The notes: generated from the letters alone by a model not told the origin. A stretch of 21,506 nt of DNA from Thermogladius sp. (GCA_009904025.1 WYEE01000073.1:1-21506); one strand, 5' to 3'; positions 14,591 to 21,506 are shown, counted from the stretch's first letter. Program-made: numbers and translations.

Positions 14591-16486
14591 ATGGCGAGTG
14601 TAATACCGCAGAGACATTTAAACGGGCTCGAGGCCTACCTGGTCTTAGACAAGCCTTTGTACAAGCCTGGCAGTGAAGCCAAAGCCCATGTTCTCCTCGA
14701 GAATAAGGGTGTGGAAAGGTCTTTCAGGCTTAGGATAATCGACGAAAAGGGTGGGGTCCAGGTAGACAAAAACATCTCTATCAAGGCTGGTGAGAGACTC
14801 GTCGATATATCGCCTGTTAGCACGCTAGAGGACACAGGCTTCCACAAATTACGCCTCTACCTCGACTCAACCCTCATCGATGAAGTAGGCTACATCACAG
14901 GCGACCCTGCTTCAAGGAGGTATATGAGGGTGGCGTTCGTCTGGCACAACCACCAGGCCCCTAACTACGGTCCCGACGGCAGGTTCCACGCCGACTGGGC
15001 TTTCACATATGTTCACAAGGATCTGCTGAAACCATACGGGCTCGGCCCATACCACTACCACACGACCCTCTTAGACAACCACCCTGGCTACTCGGCGACC
15101 TTCAATCTAAGCCCTAGCCTATTGTACCAGTGGGATGCAGCCTTGAAGAAGGGTGTGGATTTCAAAGATGGGAGAAGGCTGGACAAGGGTAGCAGGGAGG
15201 TTCAGCTAATAGGGGAGACGCTTGAAAAATACGCCGAGTACGCTAGGTCGGGTAGAATAGATGTATTGACAAGCGTCTACGCCCACACAATCCTCGGTTT
15301 CCTAACTGATACGCTCAACGCCCAGGATATCGTGGCGGAGGAGGTTGAATACGGTGTTAAGGTCACGAGAGAGGTGTTAGGCGGGTTCGAGCCGATCGGG
15401 TTCTGGACGCCGGAGATGGCTTTCTCAATGAAACTCGTTAGAATCCTCCAGGAAAACAGGCTGGAGTACACTATTCTAGACGATGCCAACCACTTCTACT
15501 ACGCGGAGGGGGAGAGGTCAACCCCCTACGAGCCCTACATCCTGTTGGATCCGGAGACGCGGAGCCACATCCAAGTATTCTTCAGGGACAGCTACTTGAG
15601 CAACGTGATGAGCTTCCAGAACAACTTCGCCTCGGAGCTCCACGCATGGAGGAACGCGTACGAGTTCGCATACATGATCTCCTCGAAGTGGGTTGACAAG
15701 AATACGAGGATCCTGACTATAGCCTTGGACGGCGAGAACTGGATGGCCTTCTCCAAGAACCCGCCGTTGACGGCTTACTTCGCGGACAAGCTGATCCTGT
15801 ACCTCGAGGCCCTATCGGACTTCAACTTCATAAAAACAATAAACTTGAGGGAGGCCCTCGAAGAGGTGCCTGCGAGGAGGGTCTTAACCAACATACCCAC
15901 GAACACGTGGCTAGGGACTTTCAGGAAGTGGAGGGGTGAGGTGGTGGAGCAGGAGAAATGGTGGGTTCAGGCGGCGGAGGCGATTAGGCTGCTTAGAGTC
16001 TACGAGAATGTTATCCAGGGACGCGACTCATACAGCAACTCAGCCAGGTTCGCGCTATGGCACGCCCTCGACAGCGATTACTGGTGGGCCGAGTTCTGGA
16101 GCCCGGGTGTGATAAACATGTGGCTGGAGAGGGCGTTGAAGACCGTGCAGGACAGGCTCTCCAATATTAGGATAGTCGACGTCAAGGTTAGAGGAGACGT
16201 CTACCTTGGCGGGGAGTGCGAGCTGGGGGTGTCAATTGAAAACAACCTTGACAGGGATGTCAAGGTGAACATTGCAATCGAGTCATGGGGCGTTAAGGAG
16301 ACTACGGGTGTGATTAGAAGTGTATCCTTGAAGGCCAGGACTGTAAGCGATGTTTCGTTTAAAGTAAGGGCTGTCTCAACAGGAGACACACCCGTGTCAG
16401 TTTTACTACTGAGCGATAACAGTATTGTAGCATCATACACGAAGAACATTTACATCTCCCAGAGGCTCCCACCCAACCCTCGTTAA
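14591..16486 (+). CDS. GH57 amylase/pullulanase-type protein flanked by beta-sandwich domains
   Basis: A 631-residue protein whose central part (about 112-520) is GH57: WHNHQAPNYG (118-127), YAHTILGFL (230-238), GFWTPEMAF (270-278) with presumed nucleophile E275, TIALDGENWMAF (376-387) with presumed acid D380, and HALDSDYWWAEFW (491-503). The LDGEN form is like amylopullulanases, so alpha-1,4/alpha-1,6 cleavage is plausible. Residues 10-104 (AYLVLDKPLYKPGSEAKAHV and on) and 527-623 (VDVKVRGDVYLGGECELGVS and on) look like CARDB/Ig-like beta-sandwich domains, an unusual pair around a GH57 core. There is no signal peptide or membrane segment, so the protein appears cytosolic despite domains common in secreted enzymes. 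It starts 1 nt after the glgA stop, so it is probably cotranscribed with it. Substrate specificity is inferred. Confidence 0.85.
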   Translation: MASVIPQRHLNGLEAYLVLDKPLYKPGSEAKAHVLLENKGVERSFRLRIIDEKGGVQVDKNISIKAGERLVDISPVSTLEDTGFHKLRLYLDSTLIDEVGYITGDPASRRYMRVAFVWHNHQAPNYGPDGRFHADWAFTYVHKDLLKPYGLGPYHYHTTLLDNHPGYSATFNLSPSLLYQWDAALKKGVDFKDGRRLDKGSREVQLIGETLEKYAEYARSGRIDVLTSVYAHTILGFLTDTLNAQDIVAEEVEYGVKVTREVLGGFEPIGFWTPEMAFSMKLVRILQENRLEYTILDDANHFYYAEGERSTPYEPYILLDPETRSHIQVFFRDSYLSNVMSFQNNFASELHAWRNAYEFAYMISSKWVDKNTRILTIALDGENWMAFSKNPPLTAYFADKLILYLEALSDFNFIKTINLREALEEVPARRVLTNIPTNTWLGTFRKWRGEVVEQEKWWVQAAEAIRLLRVYENVIQGRDSYSNSARFALWHALDSDYWWAEFWSPGVINMWLERALKTVQDRLSNIRIVDVKVRGDVYLGGECELGVSIENNLDRDVKVNIAIESWGVKETTGVIRSVSLKARTVSDVSFKVRAVSTGDTPVSVLLLSDNSIVASYTKNIYISQRLPPNPR

Positions 16487-16496
16487 TTTTATTAAC
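16482..16496. repeat. Inverted repeat GTTAAT-TTT-ATTAAC with TATA-like core
   Basis: Perfect 6-bp arms around TTT, overlapping the stop codon of the GH57 gene. The AT-rich core could also be the TATA box of the DHH gene: a start site near 16517 would leave a leader of about 18 nt containing GGTG 7 nt before GTG 16536. Terminator, promoter or operator functions cannot be separated by eye. Confidence 0.35.
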
Positions 16497-16535
16497 ATAA
16501 TCAGCCTAATACAGAAATCGCAGCGGTGTGCCGGC

Positions 16536-17474
16536 GTGACGAGGTTAACGATAACACACTGGGATATCGACGGCCTCGCGGCAGCCGCCTTCATGTATTT
16601 CAAGCTTAAGCCGGCAAACCAGATACTGTCCTCTGTGACATCCCTCCCCAACTACCTTCTCGAGAGTGTCAGGCAGGCACCGTATCCAAGGGAGGTGTGG
16701 GTGGCGGATTTGAATCCGCAGCCACACAGCGTGAAAGCGATAACAACGTTCCTCGACGAGGCGAGGAGAAGGAAGATTAGAGTATACTGGTTCGACCACC
16801 ATGAATGGGATACACGTGTTTACAGGGAGCTAGCAGGGTTCGACGATGTTCTCACATACCTTGTCGACCCCAACTACACGGCGGCGGACCTAGTGGCCAG
16901 CAGGCTGGATTTGAAGGGGGACAAATTCGTTGACGAGCTGGTTAAATTATCCTACGACGACGACTTCTTCCAGAACAAGTATGATCTCACGGTTATGTGG
17001 AGGAGGGTTCTAAGGTGGGGTGGGTGGGATGTCAGGTATAAGGCGTTGGAGTCTTTTAAGAGAAGGGATTTAGCGCCGGCTTGGATGCTTGAATTCTACA
17101 AGAGGGAGGTCTCCATTGTCTACGAGAACTTGATAAGGGAGGCTATAGCAAGGATGGATGTTATCGACCACGAGGGCTTCAGGATAATCGTCTTCCCGGA
17201 TGTTGATCCGAGAGTTCACCCAGGGGAGGTAGTCTATGTTTCAGAGCGAAACGGGTTGAGAGCACATGTCTATATTGTGAGATACCCGAGGGGGGTGAGC
17301 CTGAGAAGCGACTACATCGATGTTTCCTCGATAGCTAGAGATATGGGTGGAGGAGGGCATTCAAGGGCAGCCGGAATACCCGGCGACGTCAGCTTGAGAA
17401 CCCTTCTAGGGAAGCTCTTTGAGAAAATAAACGAGTTGAAAAACGTATCTGCGCCGGGTAGCATGGTAATCTGA
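16536..17474 (+). CDS. DHH-DHHA1 family phosphoesterase
   Basis: A 312-residue DHH-superfamily protein, a metal-dependent phosphodiesterase or exonuclease related to RecJ/NrnA. THWDIDGLAAAA (7-18) is the first metal motif, WVADLNPQP (55-63) the second, WFDHHEW (85-91) the DHH signature, and VDPNYTAADLVA (110-121) with YDDDF (140-144) complete the catalytic domain. MGGGGHSRAAG (270-280) is the DHHA1 substrate-binding loop. Families with this layout degrade short oligonucleotides or cyclic dinucleotides; which applies here is not visible. GTG start with GGTG 7 nt upstream. It is not obviously linked to the glucan genes in front or the gene behind. Confidence 0.88.
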   Translation: MTRLTITHWDIDGLAAAAFMYFKLKPANQILSSVTSLPNYLLESVRQAPYPREVWVADLNPQPHSVKAITTFLDEARRRKIRVYWFDHHEWDTRVYRELAGFDDVLTYLVDPNYTAADLVASRLDLKGDKFVDELVKLSYDDDFFQNKYDLTVMWRRVLRWGGWDVRYKALESFKRRDLAPAWMLEFYKREVSIVYENLIREAIARMDVIDHEGFRIIVFPDVDPRVHPGEVVYVSERNGLRAHVYIVRYPRGVSLRSDYIDVSSIARDMGGGGHSRAAGIPGDVSLRTLLGKLFEKINELKNVSAPGSMVI

Positions 17475-17494
17475 GCTCTTAAACGCCCTCAGAG

Positions 17495-17510
17495 TATTTG
17501 TTTTGATTTG
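17495..17510 (+). terminator. T-rich tract after the DHH gene
   Basis: TATTTGTTTTGATTTG begins about 20 nt after the DHH stop codon. Archaeal intrinsic termination uses T-rich tracts without needing a hairpin, so this is a plausible terminator; none of the strength can be judged by reading. Confidence 0.35.
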
Positions 17511-17526
17511 GGGAATGAAAACTATC

Positions 17527-17540
17527 TTTATATTAATATG
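17527..17540 (+). promoter_or_regulatory. AT-rich promoter with palindromic ATATTAATAT
   Basis: TTTATATTAATATG, including the palindrome ATATTAATAT (17530-17539). A start site near 17557 would give a leader of about 8-17 nt for the next gene. A second AT run (AATATATAC, about 17548-17556) is an alternative. Confidence 0.5.
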
Positions 17541-17564
17541 TTCAGTTAATATATACAGGTAAAG

Positions 17565-18329
17565 GTGTCCTGGTTGCCGTTAAACATCGCTGTTAGACCA
17601 GAGGACTTAGAGTGCGTTAAGAGACTCATGTTAAATCCATGCGAGATTCTGAAGCTGATACCCATAGTCTCAGACTGCGCGGCCACAGGTGACACTATCA
17701 GGCTCTCCCTCACCGACGACTTCTTCAAGAGTACAGCCGTGTACACGATCCTGGAGAGGAGCCCGACAAAGATCGCGCTGGCTCTAGAGTACCTGGTGGA
17801 AGGGGAACCCAAGGCTAGGATGAGCGAGTTATGGATGTATATGGAAGAGAGAAACCTGGTGATCGATTACAAGCTGGAGGCGGGATTTAGAGTCAGGAGT
17901 CAGGCTTCGAGAAACCTGGATACGAGTATCCAGGCTCTACGGGGTGTTATCCCAATTGTGTGCTCTCGGGTGGAGACACATCCCGCGGAGGCCCCTGAGG
18001 AGGGGAAGGAGAGAGCGAAAGAAACCGGGCCGGCAGTAGCTATCAAGGCTGCTCCACAACCAAAATACAAATATGATCTCTCGGATACGAGGTTTAGAGC
18101 GAGGCTTGTTAGAGAGGCTAAGTCGTTTAAACTACTGCCAACGGACGTGAAGCTCGAGGAGATTATAGCAAGCGAGCTTAAGACCGGGGCTTGGCTGGTT
18201 CTCGAGGCCTTCCCCTCCGGTAGGAAGTATACTCTAGTTGAAAACGGTGTTGTGCAAGGGGTTTACTGCGAGCAGGAGTGCCGCGGCGAGCCCTTAACCG
18301 TAATAGCCTACGAGATCGCATTGGGTTGA
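17565..18329 (+). CDS. Uncharacterised two-domain protein, possible SRPBCC-like N-terminus
   Basis: I do not recognise this 254-residue protein. Residues about 8-135 alternate short strands and helices (VKRLMLNPCEILKLIPIV, then several beta-like stretches, then a long segment rich in Arg/Ser), compatible with an SRPBCC/START-like helix-grip fold, but this is an inference from pattern. Residues about 138-165 are a Pro/Ala/Glu/Lys-rich linker. The C-terminal part (about 170-254) has a beta region GAWLVLEAFPSGRKYTLVENGVVQG followed by YCEQEC, a C-x3-C pair. No membrane span or signal peptide. The GTG at 17565 may be leaderless; TTG at 17574 has GGTG (17564-17567) 6 nt upstream and is the likelier start. 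It has its own promoter and a T-rich tract behind it, so it seems a single-gene unit. Confidence 0.75.
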   Translation: MSWLPLNIAVRPEDLECVKRLMLNPCEILKLIPIVSDCAATGDTIRLSLTDDFFKSTAVYTILERSPTKIALALEYLVEGEPKARMSELWMYMEERNLVIDYKLEAGFRVRSQASRNLDTSIQALRGVIPIVCSRVETHPAEAPEEGKERAKETGPAVAIKAAPQPKYKYDLSDTRFRARLVREAKSFKLLPTDVKLEEIIASELKTGAWLVLEAFPSGRKYTLVENGVVQGVYCEQECRGEPLTVIAYEIALG

Positions 18330-18335
18330 GTGGGA

Positions 18336-18347
18336 TTTGTTTATTTT
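18336..18347 (+). terminator. T-rich tract after the 254-residue gene
   Basis: TTTGTTTATTTT lies 6 nt behind the stop codon, resembling the tract after the DHH gene. The flanking AGTGGGA (18329-18335) and TCCCACT (18373-18379) are complementary but 37 nt apart. A terminator here would separate this gene from the suf operon. Confidence 0.4.
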
Positions 18348-18381
18348 GACTTCAACCAATTTTCCGCATAGCTCCCACTAG

Positions 18382-18389
18382 ATTTATTA
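18382..18389 (+). promoter_or_regulatory. TATA box of the suf operon
   Basis: TTTATTAG in front of sufC. A start site about 25 nt on, near 18411, leaves a leader of about 17 nt to the ATG at 18428, with GTGGT 4-5 nt before the start. Confidence 0.45.
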
Positions 18390-18427
18390 GGATAACCAAA
18401 CCTAACATTCCATGAGAAGTGGTCTCC

Positions 18428-19144
18428 ATGCTTGAAGTAGACAATGTCTCGGTAGAGGTCAACGGTGTGACCGTTGTGAGGCGCGTCAGCCTCCGGGTAA
18501 GGCGGGGGGAGATAGTAGTGTTGATGGGGCCTAACGGCAGTGGTAAAACCAGCCTAGCGTACGCTATAATGGGCCACCCTTCTTACAGGGTGGTTGAAGG
18601 CAGGATTCTACTCGAAGGTGAGGATGTAACAAAACTACCCCCTCACGAGAAGGCTAGGAGGGGCTTATTCCTATTCTTCCAGAACCCGGTTGAAGTGAGA
18701 GGGGTTAGCCTCCTAGATCTCATTAAAGCGGTTTTCGAGGCTGGAGGAGTCTCTGGGGCAGGCGTTGAGAAACTGGTTTTAGAGACCGCTGATAAAGTCG
18801 GGTTGAAGAAGACCCTACTAACCAGGGGTTTAAACGAGGGTTTCTCAGGCGGGGAGAAGAAGAGGTCTGAGCTACTTCAGGCAATACTGCTTAAACCGAG
18901 GTGCTTGATCATGGATGAGCCAGACAGCGGGTTGGATGTGGAGGGGGTGCGGCTCCTAGCAGATTTCATTAGAGAGAGGGCGGGGGAGGGTGCCTGCATC
19001 CTATTGATAACCCACTACCCCAACCTACTAAACTATGTGACCCCCTCAAAGGTGCTAGTGCTGGTTAAAGGGGTTGTCAAGGCTGAGGGCGGGATGGAGC
19101 TCGTTGAAAAGATTTCGAGAGAGGGGTACAACGGGCTGGTGTGA
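18428..19144 (+). CDS. sufC: Fe-S cluster assembly ATPase SufC
   Basis: A 238-residue ABC-type ATPase that drives the SufBCD scaffold in iron-sulfur cluster assembly. Walker A GPNGSGKTS (about 34-42), the SufC-specific signature GFSGGEKKRSELLQ (about 138-151), Walker B with LIMDEPDSGLD (about 160-170) and ITHYPN behind it are all present; EKKR and DSGLD distinguish SufC from transporter ATPases. The ATG at 18428 (MLEVDNVSVEVNG) is chosen over the upstream GTG at 18419 because it matches the family start and follows GTGGT. It is the first gene of sufC-sufB-sufD; the last codon GTG and the TGA form the ribosome site region of sufB. Confidence 0.95.
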   Translation: MLEVDNVSVEVNGVTVVRRVSLRVRRGEIVVLMGPNGSGKTSLAYAIMGHPSYRVVEGRILLEGEDVTKLPPHEKARRGLFLFFQNPVEVRGVSLLDLIKAVFEAGGVSGAGVEKLVLETADKVGLKKTLLTRGLNEGFSGGEKKRSELLQAILLKPRCLIMDEPDSGLDVEGVRLLADFIRERAGEGACILLITHYPNLLNYVTPSKVLVLVKGVVKAEGGMELVEKISREGYNGLV

Positions 19145-19148
19145 AGAC

Positions 19149-20552
19149 ATGTCTTTCGGCATCGAAAACATCACACTTGAGGAGATACCGGAGGTAAGCT
19201 ATAAACATCGACTAGAGATCACGGGTAGGGTAAGCAGGAGTCTGGTGGAGGAGATTAGCAGAGTTAAGAAAGAGCCTGAGTGGATGAGGAATCTGAGGCT
19301 TAGAGCCCTGGAGTTCTTCGAGAAGGCACGTACACCCCAGTGGATCCCCTTCATAGAGAAAATTGACTTAGACGAGATAACTTCCCTATACGTCAAGCCT
19401 GATGTCGAGAAAACAGAGAAGTGGGAGGATCTGCCCGAGGAGGTTAGGAAAATCTACGAGAAGCTTAAGCTACCTGAATCATACGCGAGATACCTAGCGG
19501 GTTTAACCAGCGTCCTCGACAGTGAGAGTGTTTTCGTAGGGGTCAAAGAGTACCTGAGGAGGCTGGGCGTAGTGATGATCCCGATGGAGGAGGCCGTGGT
19601 GAAATACCCTAATCTAGTTAGAGAGTACTTCTCGAGAGTGTTTCCATACACAGACCACAAGTTCGCGGCACTACACTACGCTCTGTGGAGCGGGGGAGTA
19701 TTCGTCTACGTGCCCAAGAACGTCAGGGTAGCCTACCCTGTCGAAGCATTCTTCTTCGTCGGTAGAGAGATGGAGGGTCAGTTCGAGCACTCCCTCATAG
19801 TTGCGGATGAGGGGAGCGAGATCGTCTTCATAGAGGGGTGTAGCGCCCCGAGGTTGAGGAAGGAGAGCTTCCACGACGGTATGGTCGAGATCTATGCTCA
19901 CAAGGCGTCGAAGGTCTCGTTTATCACAGTGCAGAACTGGAGTAGGAACATAGTCAACTTCAACAATAAGAGGGCTATCGCCGAGGAGGGGGCTACGGTT
20001 GATTGGGTGGAGGGGAGTATAGGAAGCAAGTTCACTGTCACATACCCCTCAACGATACTGAGGGGGGAGGGCTCCAGCACCACGAGCACTGTTATGAGTA
20101 TCAGCAGAGGCGGGGTCGTCAAGGACACTGGCTCCAAGGTGATACACGCTGCTCCTAGAACAACTAGCAGGGTGACATCTAAGAGCATTGTAGCGGACGG
20201 GGGTGTAAGCATATACAGGGGTTTAGTCCAGGTCAACAAGGGCTCTAAAGGGTCGGCGAGCTATGTTGAGTGCGAGAGCCTGATACTAGACGAGAAAAGC
20301 CAGTCGCACACATACCCAATAGTACACTTGCTCGAGGATGATGCGAGCGTAGGCCACGAGGCCTCGACGGTGAAGTTGGATGAAGACCAGGTCTTCTACC
20401 TTATGTCTAGGGGGTTGAGGAGGAACGAGGCCGTCTCGCTGATCATACACGGCTTCATAAGAGACGTGTTGAAGAAACTCCCATTTGAGTTCGCAGTCAT
20501 GATGAGTAGGGTTCTAGACGCCGAGTTCGGGGAGTACGGTGGTGTCGGTTGA
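19149..20552 (+). CDS. sufB: Fe-S cluster assembly scaffold SufB
   Basis: A 467-residue SufB, the scaffold on which Fe-S clusters are built with SufC and SufD. The start ATG 19149 has GGTG (19138-19141) 7 nt upstream; the reading frame is open further up inside sufC, but that part is not family sequence. Typical elements are HYALWSGGVFVYVPKNVRV (ending near residue 200), FEHSLIVADEGSE, FIEGCSAPR, NFNNKRAIAEEGATVDWVEG, and the C-terminal block VECESLILDEKSQSHTYP with VGHEASTVKLDEDQ and FYLMSRGL. The cysteine in VECES is retained. The protein is of the compact archaeal length. It ends in TGA overlapping the TTG start of the next gene. Confidence 0.95.
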   Translation: MSFGIENITLEEIPEVSYKHRLEITGRVSRSLVEEISRVKKEPEWMRNLRLRALEFFEKARTPQWIPFIEKIDLDEITSLYVKPDVEKTEKWEDLPEEVRKIYEKLKLPESYARYLAGLTSVLDSESVFVGVKEYLRRLGVVMIPMEEAVVKYPNLVREYFSRVFPYTDHKFAALHYALWSGGVFVYVPKNVRVAYPVEAFFFVGREMEGQFEHSLIVADEGSEIVFIEGCSAPRLRKESFHDGMVEIYAHKASKVSFITVQNWSRNIVNFNNKRAIAEEGATVDWVEGSIGSKFTVTYPSTILRGEGSSTTSTVMSISRGGVVKDTGSKVIHAAPRTTSRVTSKSIVADGGVSIYRGLVQVNKGSKGSASYVECESLILDEKSQSHTYPIVHLLEDDASVGHEASTVKLDEDQVFYLMSRGLRRNEAVSLIIHGFIRDVLKKLPFEFAVMMSRVLDAEFGEYGGVG

Positions 20553-21506
20553 GCAATGAAGGAGTCTTAGTAGGAGACTCGCCAACGATAAAACACTACA
20601 TTGAACCACGCGAGTACCTCAACCATGTGGAGGAGAGCCGGAGAGAGGGCTTAGCCGGCGGGGGCGTCAGCGTAACCGGCGGCGTGGTCTCAGGTGAAGT
20701 TGCATCATCCTGGTATCCAGCGGGTTGTTCCTCGCTCTACTGCCAAGTCCATAAGATCCTTAACCCGAAAACACTTGTGATCGACGTTGGCTCTGACACG
20801 TACACACGTGTCGATGTAGATGTCTGGAAAGGCCTTCTCCCATTGAACTTGGAGCTCAACCTCCCGGACTCGAGTCTCCGCGTGATAGATTTCAATGTTA
20901 AGGGTAGCGGTCTGCTGAGCGCCTGGGTTAGAGTGAGAGGTGGAAGCGGTAGAAGGCTTGTCCTGAAATTCAATCTGCCAAAGGGGAGGGCAAGCTACAT
21001 AGGGGTCTCGGAGGAGTGCGGGGGGTGTTCGGGCGAGAGGGCTGTTATACTGGAGTCGAGTAGGACTCTGAGGGTGGAGGAGTTCATAAGAGTCGAATCC
21101 TCGAGGTTCAGGGGGAAGAACATCGTGATCGCGGAGGATGGGTCTATACTGGACTGGGAGACGAGAGGGGTGGCAGGGGGCGATAGCCCTCTCCTACACT
21201 TGCACGGCCTAGCCGTGAGCGTGGGAGGCTCAACCACTGCTCTCAGGGGTGTTGTTGCTGTCGACAAGCATTCGAGAAGGGGGTCTATTGTCTACGGTCT
21301 GGATTCAATCCAATTAAACGGCCGCTCTCTCATGCAGCCCAAGCTCGAGGTGTACACGGGTGAGGTGGAGGAGGCTAGGCACTATGCTAGGAACGTGAGG
21401 TTTACAGCCGACCAAATATTCTACCTGTCTTCGAGAGGCCTATCCACGAGGGAGGCCTACGTTCTCCTCCTCACCGGTCTGGCTAAGACAGGGGTTGAAG
21501 ACCCCG
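20549..21506 (+). CDS. sufD: SufD-like Fe-S assembly protein, 3' end missing
   Basis: The frame beginning at TTG 20549 (TTGA overlap with the sufB stop) stays open for 319 codons to the window edge. GGTG lies 4 nt upstream of the TTG. The C-terminal stretch QPKLEVYTGEVEEARHYARN, then FTADQIFYLSSRGLSTREA (about 263-302), matches the SufB/SufD signature ending, and the middle (about 160-260) has the repetitive beta-helix character of the family. It is divergent: the usual SHGAT motif reads ARHYARN with H278 kept, and there is a CGGC motif (157-160) plus C60 and C65. It should partner SufB and SufC. Assignment as SufD rather than a second SufB rests on order and short length. Confidence 0.83.
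   Translation, partial: MSNEGVLVGDSPTIKHYIEPREYLNHVEESRREGLAGGGVSVTGGVVSGEVASSWYPAGCSSLYCQVHKILNPKTLVIDVGSDTYTRVDVDVWKGLLPLNLELNLPDSSLRVIDFNVKGSGLLSAWVRVRGGSGRRLVLKFNLPKGRASYIGVSEECGGCSGERAVILESSRTLRVEEFIRVESSRFRGKNIVIAEDGSILDWETRGVAGGDSPLLHLHGLAVSVGGSTTALRGVVAVDKHSRRGSIVYGLDSIQLNGRSLMQPKLEVYTGEVEEARHYARNVRFTADQIFYLSSRGLSTREAYVLLLTGLAKTGVEDP

Noticed and set aside
18329..18379. AGTGGGA and TCCCACT as a terminator hairpin before sufC
   Set aside because: The 7-bp arms are 37 nt apart, too far for a convincing hairpin; the T-rich tract alone is the more credible signal.
19074..19148. Upstream extension of sufB into the sufC gene
   Set aside because: The extra residues come from sufC in another frame and do not look like SufB; ATG 19149 has a proper GGTG site 7 nt upstream.

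Overview
The window reads as a piece of a hyperthermophilic crenarchaeal chromosome, most like a Desulfurococcales member. The evidence is indirect. Genes are packed with overlaps of a few bases, and Shine-Dalgarno sites are of the GGTG type. GTG and TTG starts are frequent, arginine is mostly AGG/AGA, and promoters are TATA-box type with very short leaders. The gene content is archaeal: bisphosphoglycerate-independent phosphoglycerate mutase of the archaeal class, pantoate kinase, GH57 enzymes and a ThiN-type regulator. The species cannot be named from this window alone.

Region 1 (1-5412, minus strand) looks like one operon. It runs: an uncharacterised winged-helix-like protein, an HTH-ThiN regulator, ketopantoate reductase (panE), ketopantoate hydroxymethyltransferase (panB), archaeal phosphoglycerate mutase (apgM), and a pantoate kinase cut by the window edge. 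Three of the six genes are consecutive steps of the archaeal route to coenzyme A (ketoisovalerate to ketopantoate to pantoate to 4-phosphopantoate). The regulator belongs to a family associated with thiamine phosphate sensing, so a thiamine-type sensor sits at the head of a CoA operon.

Region 2 (5513-7507, plus strand) is a two-gene ABC-2 (NatAB-like) exporter, divergent from region 1.

Region 3 (7549-16486, plus strand) is a glycogen / alpha-glucan block. It holds a transcription regulator, a maltokinase-like sugar kinase, a GH57 alpha-amylase-like enzyme, a GH57 4-alpha-glucanotransferase, a GT5 glycogen synthase and a second amylase/pullulanase-type GH57 protein with beta-sandwich extensions. 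Together they could make, rearrange, debranch and degrade an intracellular glucan, with the kinase acting on released maltose or another sugar. The most unusual observation is that the C-terminal half of the regulator and the C-terminal extension of the GH57 amylase appear to be the same small DUF5752-like module. The spacing of its conserved His, Gly, Ser, Trp and Leu-Ala positions is identical in both. This suggests a shared ligand- or partner-binding device linking gene control to the enzyme.

Region 4 (16536-18329, plus strand) holds a DHH-family phosphoesterase and an unrecognised 254-residue protein.

Region 5 (18428-21506, plus strand) is a sufC-sufB-sufD iron-sulfur assembly operon, with SufD cut by the window edge. 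The SufD-like protein is divergent: it carries a CGGC motif and altered surroundings of the conserved histidine.

A recurring feature is that stop codons are nested directly behind or inside the GGTG Shine-Dalgarno site of the next gene, implying translational coupling. I saw no tRNA, rRNA, CRISPR array, insertion sequence or phage gene.
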